From positions 31,471,053 to 31,535,052 of the forward strand of contig OZ022577.1 of assembly GCA_963669155.1 (NCBI GenBank): a DNA stretch of 64,000 bases, written 5' to 3'. Position 1 is the stretch's first letter; each line of letters opens with the position of its first letter. The notes under the pieces are model-generated. The model was not told the DNA's origin and ran no database searches. It was given only the letters and a program-made list of their open reading frames with translations. Source of the stretch: Arbacia lixula (taxonomy: Eukaryota; Echinodermata; Echinoidea; Arbacioida; Arbaciidae). Made by a program: the position numbers and the translations under genes. This document shows positions 51,301-60,920 of the stretch, piece by piece.

Positions 51301-54300
51301 GAATTGTTATGCCTTGATCACAGATCCCATTCTTATTTGATTTCAGGCACATGAAGGGTTCTTCTCAAAATGATATACATCTCATGTTGAAAGCAAAGGA
51401 GATTGGAACATGAGATGATGGCAGAAATGTTATGCCATGATTATGGGTCTTATAATCTTAACCACTACCGGAGAGTGAAGTGACTTTCCACCTTGACTCA
51501 ATTGTTTGTTATATTTGTAGTGTCTTGCTGATGCAATGAACACAAATTGTGAATACTATCCTCTTTGAAATCATACATGCATAGATAATCTTCAGATAAT
51601 CCAATCAAGATAAATGCAATTACATGTAAGCATAATTGTATTGTGACATGCATAAAAATATTTTCTGAGCTAATGTAGCATGACTTGTCAGAAAATTGAG
51701 TGGTTATGCATGATGTAGATGATTGTTCATTTGTTTTTCTAGGGAATTCTTTATTAGAAAGTGCTTGGAAAACGACCCAACGCTTGAATAGCTTATAGAG
51801 GTGTTCACCTGGTGAACAAAATGAAACGTGATTATGTTCTTTTTCTCTATATACATGTATGTTATGTAAGATCAGATTGTTTGTTTGTGAATGGATCATA
51901 AAACATGATTACTGGTAATCACCTATATAAATCATTAGATCTACAAAAATTGTTTCAAATGTGCTGCATGAAATGCACATAAGTTTGACACGTTTTGAAC
52001 CTACCATGGATTCTGTATTTGATCTAGTTTGAGATAACATATATTCATTAAGATAAGGGAGGCTACTAAGTCGACAAGTAAACAGTATTGATGATGGATT
52101 AGTCATGACATATTACAGGAAGATGCTCTGACTAAGGTTATGTTTGCTAGGCCTGCAGTGTAATAAGGAAAGCCAGCAGGGAACCCTGGGGATTCCTTGT
52201 GTGGTAATCGTACATTGTATGTCAATTTCTACTCAATTTTCCAGTGGGTATTGAAGCATCACGTTTGTCATGTACTGTCAAGTTACAATATTTCAAGATG
52301 TGGACAGTTACATTTTGTAAACACACTTCACGCTCGGCGATGACTGTGTGAAAATAAAAGCTTTACCATTATTGCCTGCACACTATAGTAGCTATCAGCA
52401 AAATTAATCACATAGAAAAGGCTGTGTTTGTGTTAAGCCAATAAACATAATTGTGTGAATATTCATTTAAGTTTACAGAAACAAATATTTTTTTCTGTGA
52501 AATATTCTTCTAGTGGAAAAAAAAGACCAAATTATGCATTAAAATCGAGTGGTAAAAACCTAATAAGTTGAAAGATGAAAAACCAAATTGGTGCTGTAAT
52601 GTAATTACATGTCCATGTATCTGAAAAAATAAGGTTAAAACAAATGGAAGAGAACACAAAAACATACAATCTATGAAGTCATTGAAGTGTATTCCTTTAA
52701 ATGGCCTTACAAATGTGTATAATCCATTTGATAAGGGAGCCAGAAGCCCAATGACAAGATAAATTCTAAGAACCCTTATCAAAAGTCTTGCAACATGCAC
52801 CAGGATGGGAAGTAAATCTAGAAGGATCTACCAGAATACACTAAGGGTACGGTTACCATATTTGTGTGTTTTATTTATTTAAAAGGGAAAAAAATGTTCC
52901 TTTTTTCAATCATTGTAATTCACGTAAATTACATTTCATTGAGATTACTTATGGTTTTTCAGTGCTCAGAGGAAGGAAGATCCCAATTGGACAATGCTGC
53001 AAAACAAACTTGTTTAAGGGGTACAGTACTTTATTCCCAGAATGAGTTGCTCTCATCAAATGATAGAAAGAAAGTGTGCGTATGACATCACAGCCTCATG
53101 ATTGAGTTGTCAATTTACCTCCTAAAAAGTAAAATCTTATTTAAACATATATATTATTGTCTCGGCTGAACGAAGAGATCTAGTAATCACTTTTTCTGTT
53201 GGTCTGTTGGTCTGTTGGTCTGTTAGTCTGTGGGTCTGTTACAAAAATGTTTTTGTTTAACTTGCTCTCATTTCTTTATTTCTGCATCAATTGTGATCAA
53301 ACTTGGTACAAATGATCCTTGGGTATAACCACATGTGTCATCATGAGGATGATGGGCTCAAAGGTCATCTCGGTGTCAAAATGTCAAATGATATGAGGCC
53401 GTGTGCATCCTTTTTCTCGAAATGTGCCTCTTCATTAGCACGATCAGACGAAGTAGCAAGCTATTTTGCTGATCCGGGGAACTAGCCTGAAGTTGCAATC
53501 GCCTCTTCATTAGCTCGAAACTGTACCAAGTGTGTACCAAGTGTGATCACAATTGATGCAGAAATACGTAAATGAAAGCAAATCAAACAAAAACAATAAG
53601 GGTGTCTTCATTAGCCCGATGTGGGCAAAATAGCAAGCATGTTCTGATTGCCAAATCCCTTTTTTTCCCACCAGGTTCTAGAACTGATGTGCACCCGCGA
53701 ATCTGGAGCCGTCTTCGAGGCAGGCGGTCTCCACTGCGTCCTGTCCTTCATTCGGGACAACGGCTCCATGATTCACAAGGACACCCTGCACTCAGCCATG
53801 GCAGTGGTCTCCAGGCTGTGCGGCAAGATGGAGCCCTCCGACTCCTCCCTGGAGACGTGCGTGGAGTCACTCTCCACCCTCCTCAAACACGAGGATCCAC
53901 ATGTGAGTGCATTACTCTGTGTAGTTTCTGCTTAACGCCTTCTCTGCCAGACTCAATACTGCCCTATGAGAATTGTGTGCATTACCATTGCAAAAAATGC
54001 CTCAATGGCACATAAGAGTTGAGGAATAGGAGAATTGATGTACAGATTATGGGTTTTGTAAAGATGGTACAGTTGTTATGCCGTGACTACAGGTCCCATT
54101 CATGTTTGATTTTAAGACTGTGTGACTCCCTGTCCTCCCTCTCCTCAAATATGAGAATCCACATGTGAGTACTTTACTCTTGATTAGTAGTTACATGTCG
54201 TCTTCTTGAGTTTGAATTCAGGAAATGGCTAGAACATGGCATAAAGATATTGGGATCCATGGTCATGGCTCAGGCGGTCAGTCATGACCACAGGTCCCAT

Positions 54301-57300
54301 TCCTGTTTGATTTGAGGGCTGTTTGAGTCCCTCTCCACTCTCCTAAAACTCCAGTGCATGTCACTCATTGCAGCTTCTGATTACAAGCATTCTTTCAGGT
54401 ACTGCATTATCATAACCCATAATCATGGCACAGTCATTCTGCCATGACCGTAGGTTCCATTCGTGTTTGGTTTTAAGAAAGTAACCGTCTTAAAATGATA
54501 TAGCCCTTGACCTCGAACACTGTCTGAACCTGTGATTTAATTTTAAATTACTGAGATTGATGTGGTCCCTTAGAATCATAAGACTCTTATTCACTTAGGA
54601 AAAGAAACCAAATGAAAGTGAAATAAGATGCAGTGCAAAAGTAGGTTCTGTCATGTTTTGATTGTTTTGCCTTTGCAATCTTATCAATGAGGGAAGCAAA
54701 ACAAGTACTTCTGTTCACATGAAATATGCAAAGAGAAGCTTGCTTGCCATAGTACCAGAGTGTTTGTTTCGAGACATCAAGCTTGAAAAATATCTCTCAC
54801 AAATAATTCCCTCCCCCCCTTCATAATATTCTTCAAGTCTGTACACTCTTGTGCATGTATGATATTGGTTCAAATTCAGATTAAGATTGAATAAGAACCT
54901 CTTTTTCTGTTTGTATCCGATACATGACAAACCAGCATTGGAGGTCCATAAAAGGATGTATAGTTCACTGCCAAAAAGTGCCAAGGGACGTTTGGGTGAC
55001 TAATTCAATCATGACAGATTGTCATAATCTGACTCAAATGATGACCATAATCCGCGTAATACCCTGCTTGAACTTTTGAATGCCGAATCATCTGCTTTGG
55101 GCAAATTCACAGCTTTTACTGGATTACAACGTATTGTGGTACACCACAATATGCAATCCAAATTCAAACAGGGCTGTATACATGTACGAGTGTTATGATT
55201 ATTGCACAGAACATGGACATTTATTTTAGCTGTTTCTGTATTTCATTGGATCTTAATTCTCTTGAATGAAGGAAGCTTGTCTAAATGGATATTTTCTTCT
55301 CTAAGTGATACTGTGTTTTACATGTACCATGATTCTAGTTCTGAGCCTACTGAAGTCGTGCAGATAATCCGTGTTCATGAAAACATTTCAGACTCTGTAT
55401 GTGTGTATGACCAATTTAAGACATGCTACACACACAAAAAAAAACCCATTACGGTTGTTGTTCACATTACATATGAGTGGTACGACTGCTTGCAAAGAGA
55501 CATCTTAGCGTGTTTGTATCTCTCCTTGGGAGAACAATAGTGTTAAATTGTATTAAGACACCTCATACACTCCAGCTCAAAGGAATTAGCATAGGGAAAG
55601 GGAAAGGGAAAGGGAAGAAAGGAGCCACAGTTTAAAACCTTGGTATATTTTGTCCAGTTCTGCATGAAACATGTTGCTTTAGCGTAAAAAGCATGTTTCA
55701 TGCTGAACTGGACAAAATATACCGTGGTTTAAAACTGTGGCTCCTTCCCTTTCTTCCCTATCCCTTTTCCTATGCCTTTTTCTTTGAGCTGTAGTGTAAG
55801 TTCAGTAATGGTTCTTATGAGAGGTATCATTACCTTGTTATGGTCTTAGTACAAGATGGTGTCTTTCGAGGTGGTAAAATAACAATGTGCATGCTTGACA
55901 TGTATTTGTGTTTAGGATTTGCTCATGTAATTGTCATGTTCTCAAATCAAATTGCATAGATGTACATACAAGTCCATCATGTATATTGATATTTGTATAC
56001 TTAGCCTTAACAAGCTGTTGCTATCTTGTAAATTATTTTAGGTTGCTGATGGCGCTCTGCGTTGCTTTGCGTCCCTGGCCGACCGCTTTACCCGGCGTGG
56101 CGTTGACCCCGCCCCTCTAGCCAGACACGGCTTGACCAATGAGCTGCTGGAGCGGCTAGCAAACTGCGGACAGCCCGCCTCCTTTGGTGGTACTACCAAC
56201 GCACCTTCGACCACGCCAAGGGGTGCGGCTGGGACCACACCCGATGCTAAGAGCAACCCAAACATCTCTACTGTTATCAGTCTGCTTTCTACCCTGTGCA
56301 GAGGCTCCCCTACCGTGACTCATGTAAGTAGTAGTTTTATGTAGAATGAGAATCATAAAGTATTGTGCCTTAGGAAGAGATATCACCAGTTTCAACCGAA
56401 GATAAAGTGTCATAACGATGCATAGAGCATATAGTAATTCATACAAAAGAGCAAATGCATGAAATAATATATCATGTCTTTTGCACAATATGCAGTACAA
56501 TAAATTCATAAAGCAAACACCCCATAGCATAACACACAAACATAATAAGTACATTTGTACACAAACAAGTACACTGGGAGGTTTTAAATCACATTTAATA
56601 TGTATAGATATGACCACACTTTGTTAGCAATGCACCTCATCTTCTTGTCTGAGCAACGATTTTTTTATTTTTTTTTTATCTATGTGTCCTTTTTCCATTG
56701 GTTATTTTGATGTGTGTTTCTTCGTGTTGCATTTCAGGATTTGCTGAGGTCTGATTTACCTGCCTCTATTGAGAAAGCACTGATGGGAGATGAAAGGTAA
56801 ACCAAACTCATACATAAAGTTGTATTTGTCTGTTTATAAGATGTTTTCTTCATCTGATTGTCAGTATGTGATATGGTCTCACAATAACCAGTTTCATGAA
56901 GATGTTTGTCAGGAAGGTGTGCTATGCCGACTTGATATTATGAGCATGAGAAGGAAGTTGGATCGGTAGATGGTGTCACATGTATGCGTGCACCCAATAG
57001 ACCATTTTCATTCTGCATGCATGCAAATTTTATGCACATCTCACAAACAATACGCTATTAGTGGTAACCTCAAAGCTTGTCCAAGGTTTGTCCAAGTAGC
57101 AACAACTCAGAGATTCAGAGGGCATTTCCCCAATTAAAACTGAATCACTAGGTACAAGTAAATGTCATGTGTCACTACATTGTTAAGGAGAAAGTCATGA
57201 ATACATATGAGACGGGCTTTTAATTTTTGTTGTTTTTTAATACCAGATGCGTGCTCAACACAGTGCACCTTGTGGCAACAACAAATGAATTCAGAGTGCA

Positions 57301-59921
57301 TCTCACCAATTGAAACTGAATCACTAGATATAAGTCAATGTTATCACGCATTACTCCGCCTTTGAAAGAGAGTTGTGAATACATTATGAAAATGACATAT
57401 TACTTTTTTTTTTATATTCATGTAGCTTATTTATCTGCTCTTATTTTTATAATCATGTAGCTTATTATTTTTTAATTTTTTTAATATTTGTAGATTATTC
57501 TTGTTTTCTTTTTTAATATTCATGTGGCTTATTACTTGTGTTGTTCTGACCAGATGTGTGTTGGACACCATGCGCCTGGTAGACCTACTCCTAGTGCTGC
57601 TCTTTGAGGGGAGGAAGGCCCTACCCAAGTCCAGCATCGCACCCCGTCTCCGAAGCAGCACCGCTGGCCTACGACGCCTGGACAGCGCCGGGGAGCGCAC
57701 CCACCGCCATCTCATCGACTGCATCCGTAGCAAGGACACAGACGCCCTCATTGATGCTATTGATACAGGAGGTGAGCCCTCTAGTGGTCCTTCCGAGGCA
57801 GGGATATGTAGAATGGGTAACTCGTGAGATGAGCATCTGTCACTGAACATGTGTCACTGATGCATACATGAAGCACTGTTTCTGAGTTAACCTTCCTGTG
57901 CCAAGTTCAGTGCTGACCCTTTGAGATATATGTGCATTATTGGTGAAAAGATGCATACATTGCATAGAAAGGGTTAGTCCGTTACACGATTCGCACCCAG
58001 CATTATTAATGCATTAGGCACGATGGTTGCCATTTCATGTGCTTGACTTGTCTCACACACGTCTTTCAGGAGGGATATTTATGAAATGATTTATTCCAGG
58101 ATTTGAACATTGATGTACCATTACAGTTATGTTGTAGTAGTAATGTCAGCAGTGGAATGAAATATGCTAGATAGATAGATAGGATGGATGGATGGATGGA
58201 TGGATGGATGGATGGAGTGTTTTTATACTAAAGATGATATTGAAGTACATTGCTCAATAGAGATCATGCATTTTCTAAAAATTCTCTAAAAAATTTTTTT
58301 TTTAAATCAAATTCAGTGCAAATGTTCTGCGACCTAAGGGGATTTGATGAATTACATTAATATCTCTTCCATGTAACAATATATAACAAGACTAATGTGT
58401 GCTTTACCATGACATGAGAGAAATCCTTTAACCTTCCACTCTATGCTCATTTTTCTCCTTGTTTTCAGTGGAAGTGAATTACATGGATGATGTTGGACAG
58501 ACCTTGCTCAACTGGGCATCAGCCTTTGGCACACAGGAAATGGTGAGGACCATGAGCTAATGCGACTGATACATTGTACAACTAACATATCTTCTATGAT
58601 ACAGTCAAGCCTGGCTATGAAGACCATTGTGTATAAGGCCACCTGTCCGTAAAGACCTACTCAAATGTATTTGTTTTAGTGTAGATTGTATGTATTGTAA
58701 TTGCTCATGTTTGTGAAAAAAATGTGGCTGTTCATTAAGACTGCTTTTTGTGTATTCCCATGTTTCACAGGTTTCACAGGTTTGATTGGATAACATTTAT
58801 TTGTATTTCTTTCTTCCGGACCTTACTTAATTTTAACCGGTGAAATTTGTACCAACATTACAAATTCTACAACCATATGTCTCTATGAGAATGTCCTCCT
58901 GATTCTGTTTTTTTACTTCTTAAGGATGTAAAAACATTGTTTATTATCTTGCCTTTCTTCCATGAATATGACACATATTTTGCATACACTACATCCTGCA
59001 TACTTGATTGTGATTAAAAATACTGTCTTCCTTTGACTGATGATCATTCACTAAGTATGATCGACTAGAAGAATGTGCAGAATTTCATGCTGGTTTTTCT
59101 TGCCATCTTTGTTCATTTGTAGGTTGAATTTCTCTGTGAGAGGGGAGCTGATGTCAACAGAGGTCAAAGGTCATCATCGTTACATTATGCTGCATGCTTC
59201 GGCAGACCACAAGTTGCCAAGGTAATAATCAGTCATTATGATCTCATGCTGAACATTTGCTTTCCATCGGGTGAAATAAAGCTATACAAAAATATATTTA
59301 TTGGTGAATGATTTCTCCTGTTTAGTTTGATTGAAGTATGCAGTTGGAACGTTGTTTGTATACCTATCTGGGCAGGATATTCAGGAGAAGGCATATTTAA
59401 GATTTTTATTAATTCATTTAGCCAATTTCTTGATATCAGATTAACATTGATCTATTATAGATGATTTATCAATTGTTGAAGTGAAAAGGGACATCAGACT
59501 GTTAGCTTGTTATTTCATGACTTATAGATGGATTAAATAGAAGTGTGTAATGCTTATGAGGATACCTATACTGTTAAAAGTAATGTTTGTAGCCTAGTAT
59601 ATCTTAAACTCTTTGTAAGCCATTGGTGCATTTTGTCACCAATTATGTAGACAAATCCCATAGAGAAACATTTTGTACAGTACTTTCAGTGTTAATAAGT
59701 GTTTATATTCAAGTAATATAAATAATTACTAATTTAAGTTTGTGTGTCTGATTTACCTTCAGATATCCTTTGACCATATTTGTGTTTATCCACACAGACA
59801 CTGCTGAGACATGGTGCTAACCCAGATCTTAGGGATGAAGATGGGAAAACTCCTCTAGACAAGGCTAGAGAGAGGAATGATGAGGGTCACAGAGAGGTCA
59901 TGCAGATTCTTCAGTCTCCAG
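37820..59921 (+). CDS. HECTD1: HECTD1 E3 ubiquitin ligase, N-terminal nine exons (partial)
   Basis: Nine in-phase exons give 486 codons of a HECTD1 orthologue: 37820-37959, 48271-48505, 53675-53902, 56042-56323, 56738-56796, 57554-57771, 58469-58542, 59123-59221 and 59798-59921. The start [20 protein letters not shown] matches the family N-terminus and sits in CAACAATGG context. Residues 1-380 form a helical ARM-like region with hallmark stretches such as [20 protein letters not shown] and [20 protein letters not shown]. Residues about 395-485 are ankyrin repeats ([39 protein letters not shown]). Family members are about 2,600 residues; the SUN-like, MIB and catalytic HECT domains must lie to the right. 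HECT ligases pass ubiquitin through a catalytic Cys. In mouse HECTD1 is needed for neural tube closure (established knowledge). Confidence 0.95.
37998..38780 (+). mobile_element. Dispersed repeat with internal tandem units in HECTD1 intron 1
   Basis: Opens GGCCGGAGGCATTATGTTTT followed by GTCCGTCCGTCTG and ends near GGCGGAGGCATATTTATCAA. Internal units of about 150 bp recur at about 38165-38300, 38330-38480 and 38510-38650. Each contains (A)GGTCAA(A)GGT..ATGAACTT(T)GCC..AAAT and CAAAC(T/A)TGGTAC-type blocks. The structure looks like a transposon-derived element; class not determined. Confidence 0.5.
39158..39345. mobile_element. Small MITE with CAGGGCT ends
   Basis: A 188-bp segment from CAGGGCTGGCC to the inverse of CAGGGCTTGCC. 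The interior is rich in GGCCAC / GTGGCC. Ends resemble the hAT-like elements at 6351 and 49034, but no target duplication is clear. Confidence 0.5.
39515..39617 (+). repeat. LINE 3' tail with TTA microsatellite
   Basis: AAGCGCCTTGAGCATCTAAT and AAGTGCGCTGTATCAATTC precede a TTA run (about 39575-39617). This is the usual 3' end of a CR1/L2-like LINE or a SINE sharing its tail. No coding part is visible upstream, so it is severely 5'-truncated. Confidence 0.65.
40059..40592. mobile_element. MITE family 3, copy 1
   Basis: Bounded by TTTAAAGACAGCCCGTCCCT and the inverse of TTTAAAGATTGTCCGTCC. It matches 63564-64000 in inverted orientation along its length, apart from a roughly 73-bp extra segment (about 40372-40444). 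The TTTAAA borders suggest a TTAA-like target. Confidence 0.75.
40593..43119. other. HECTD1 intron 1, TACATGTA-rich
   Basis: AT-rich intron with many ACATGTAC, TACAGTGTAC and TACATGTA strings, densest at about 41540-42190. No exon recognised. Confidence 0.5.
43120..43525. mobile_element. TTAA-type foldback MITE, copy C
   Basis: A right arm ending GTGAACTATCCCTTTAA and a left arm that has lost its outer end. Shared core blocks are ACTCTCCCATATGTTGTGTA and its inverse near 43385. Confidence 0.75.
43526..45230. other. HECTD1 intron 1, no feature recognised
   Basis: AT-rich intron with scattered TACATGTA motifs. No coding or transposon signature. Confidence 0.5.
45234..45304. repeat. CA microsatellite
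   Basis: About 35 CA units, followed by CGTTCGTCACGTTCGTCC and CGTCCGTCCATC. Long frames across it are repeat artefacts. Confidence 0.97.
45480..46632. other. HECTD1 intron 1, TACATGTA/GTACAC cluster
   Basis: Particularly dense at 46145-46275, with overlapping CACTGTACATGTAG, CTACATGTACATGTA and TATGTAGTACAGTC. No exon recognised. Confidence 0.5.
46633..46674 (+). repeat. Four CGTCCTAA minisatellite units
   Basis: CGTCCTAA occurs at 46633, 46645, 46655 and 46667, separated by GGTG, GG and GGCG. It lies in a locally CpG-rich patch. Confidence 0.85.
46785..46920. repeat. Hairpin with about 60-bp arms
   Basis: The left arm contains AAGCAAGTAATCAAC and GACGAACTATCACTTCG. The right arm is the imperfect inverse, CGGAAGTGATAGTTTGTCCC through AACGTTGATTATTTGCTT. 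A loop of about 15 bases lies near 46847-46860. Confidence 0.75.
48271..48505 (+). CDS. HECTD1: HECTD1 exon 2
   Basis: Follows a 10.3-kb intron ending ..GTCTTCTGCAG. Encodes [40 protein letters not shown] and [20 protein letters not shown]. It is GC-rich compared with its introns and ends ATCAAG|gtaaga in phase 0. Confidence 0.95.
48801..51250. mobile_element. TTAA-type foldback MITE, copy D, split by an insertion
   Basis: The left half (48801-49033) and right half (50963-51250) rejoin the family consensus when the 1.9-kb insert at 49034-50962 is ignored. The left half starts AAAGGGATAGTC and the right half ends GGTGGACTATCCCTT. Confidence 0.78.
49034..50962. mobile_element. hAT-like element nested in foldback copy D
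   Basis: Starts CAGGCCTCGAA and ends TTCGAGCCCTG, an imperfect inverted pair. CTGTGC flanks both sides (49028-49033 and 50963-50968), a 6-bp candidate target duplication. The ends resemble CAGGGCTCTACAAA of the element at 6351. No transposase frame was recognised. A C-run lies at about 49930-49947. Confidence 0.65.
51251..53674. other. HECTD1 intron 2, remainder
   Basis: AT-rich. Contains a (GGTCTGTT)n-like tract at about 53196-53240. This is followed by GATCAAACTTGGTACAAATG, which resembles blocks of the repeat at 37998-38780. Near 51313 a GATCCCATTCTTATTTGATTTCAG string matches the units at 54.1-54.5 kb. Confidence 0.5.
53675..53902 (+). CDS. HECTD1: HECTD1 exon 3
   Basis: 76 codons from [20 protein letters not shown] through [20 protein letters not shown] to [10 protein letters not shown]. 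Acceptor ..TTTCCCACCAG, donor CCACAT|gtgagt. Tandem decayed copies of its last 45 or so bases lie 250 and 465 bp downstream. Confidence 0.95.
54060..54480 (+). repeat. Degenerate tandem units carrying pieces of exon 3
   Basis: Units start with a GACCACAGGTCCCATTC-like string (about 54090, 54287, 54443). The first two contain copies of the exon 3 end and donor: CTCCTCAAATATGAGAATCC at about 54145 and GAGTCCCTCTCCACTCTCCT at about 54334. Confidence 0.7.
55566..55798. repeat. Long hairpin, about 108-bp arms
   Basis: The left arm (55566-55673) and right arm (55692-55798) are imperfect inverses. Shared blocks are AGGAGCCACAGTTT, GGTATATTTTGTCCAGTTC and GCATGAAACATG. The loop is about 18 bases. 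Transcribed as part of the HECTD1 intron, it could form a long double-stranded RNA stem. Confidence 0.85.
56042..56323 (+). CDS. HECTD1: HECTD1 exon 4
   Basis: 94 codons: [40 protein letters not shown], a Gly/Thr/Pro-rich linker ([16 protein letters not shown]), and [19 protein letters not shown]. The linker is variable in the family. Donor CAT|gtaagt. Confidence 0.93.
56738..56796 (+). CDS. HECTD1: HECTD1 exon 5
   Basis: A 59-nt exon after ..TTGCATTTCAG encodes [20 protein letters not shown]. It ends AG|gtaaac inside an Arg codon. Confidence 0.9.
57554..57771 (+). CDS. HECTD1: HECTD1 exon 6
   Basis: Encodes [20 protein letters not shown], then [20 protein letters not shown] and [14 protein letters not shown]. 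It joins the helical region to the ankyrin repeats. It ends one base into a Val codon. Confidence 0.93.
57772..58468 (+). other. HECTD1 intron 6
   Basis: Holds a GATA/GGAT simple repeat at about 58171-58216. No other feature. Confidence 0.7.
58469..58542 (+). CDS. HECTD1: HECTD1 exon 7 (first ankyrin repeat)
   Basis: Encodes [20 protein letters not shown] then [21 protein letters not shown] is an ankyrin helix pair. Donor ATG|gtgagg, phase 0. Confidence 0.92.
58602..58788. mobile_element. Short relative of the CAGTCAAACCTG element
   Basis: Begins CAGTCAAGCCTGGCTATGAA after a TA dinucleotide and ends CACAGGTTTGATTG, the imperfect inverse. Termini match the 2.1-kb element at 2083-4191. About 187 bp, non-coding. 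Confidence 0.6.
59123..59221 (+). CDS. HECTD1: HECTD1 exon 8 (ankyrin repeats)
   Basis: 33 codons: [18 protein letters not shown] and [15 protein letters not shown]. They contain the ankyrin LHYAA motif. Acceptor ..TTTGTAG, donor AAG|gtaata. Confidence 0.93.
59798..59921 (+). CDS. HECTD1: HECTD1 exon 9 (ankyrin repeat)
   Basis: Encodes [20 protein letters not shown] and [20 protein letters not shown] then PG. Donor CCAG|gtgatt. Read-through would stop after DYIRI, so the next exon must lie to the right. It was not found in the remaining 4 kb. Confidence 0.93.
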
Positions 59922-59937
59922 GTGATTACATCAGAAT

Positions 59938-60442
59938 TTAAAGGGAAAATCCACCCTGATATTAAGAAAAGCAGAAAAGTGAAAGTAAAAGTCACAAATA
60001 AGTGTGTTTTGATGAAATTCTTTCAAAGGATGAGAAAGTTATGACTTTTTTTCAATTTTGTTTTTGTGACATCACGTACGAGATGCTCTCCAATATGTTG
60101 AATGCTGTATAATTCCATAAATCCCCTTTTCTGTGTTTTTATGAAGGAATCAATCTTTTCATCAAGGTTTGTGTGCAAAAAACACATGTCTATTAAAAGG
60201 CTATATCACATGCACAGGTAAAATGGCATATATCCTTTTGAGAAAATCACAATTTTCAGAACAACTAGTACACAACTTAGAGCAGAGCACCTCACAAGTG
60301 ACACCACAAAATGAAGAATTTGAACATTCATAACTCTGTAATCCTTTGACAGATTTTTTGTCAAACCTTCAGTAATACTTTCCTTGCATGTTTATGCATT
60401 AATTAAAACTAACTTGAATTCAGGGTGGACTTTCCCTTTAAT
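59938..60442. mobile_element. TTAA-type foldback MITE, copy E
   Basis: Starts TTTAAAGGGAAAATCCACCC and ends GGTGGACTTTCCCTTTAA, just 16 bases after HECTD1 exon 9. The arms are more divergent than copy B (TGTGACATCACGTACGAG; CTCACAAGTGACACCAC). Confidence 0.8.
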
Positions 60443-60871
60443 TCAATTTCATCAAATCATTTTCTATCATCGCTAGCACAAGACAATGCATCAGACCTTA
60501 TCAGGACCCAAAGCAAGTTGCTTGTCCGCTTTACTGTACTTATTTTCATGGTAGACTGAGCTTAGATCCATTATCATGACTCTCCCAACATAAAAAATAG
60601 TGAATTATTATTATTTTTTTTATTTTTTTTTGGGGGGGGGAGGGTAAAGTATGAAGGTAAGATTAGGCATGCAGTAACTAAAGTTATTTGTGAACACGTT
60701 TACTGTGTTAGACCTATCAGCTTGGTTGAGAATAATTGGTCATCAGCGAACAAGTCATAAATTTTTTCATTGTGGGCAGATGTGTGATGCATTGTTTATG
60801 CCTGTTTTCAGAGTATTTTCTGTAATATTGGCTTATCATTGTCAAATGCTGCACTAATTTCAAATAATTAC

Positions 60872-60873
60872 AC

Positions 60874-60919
<46 letters not shown>

Positions 60920-60920
60920 T
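60872..60920. repeat. AAT microsatellite
   Basis: About 16 AAT units. An open frame of poly-Asn across it is an artefact. Confidence 0.95.
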
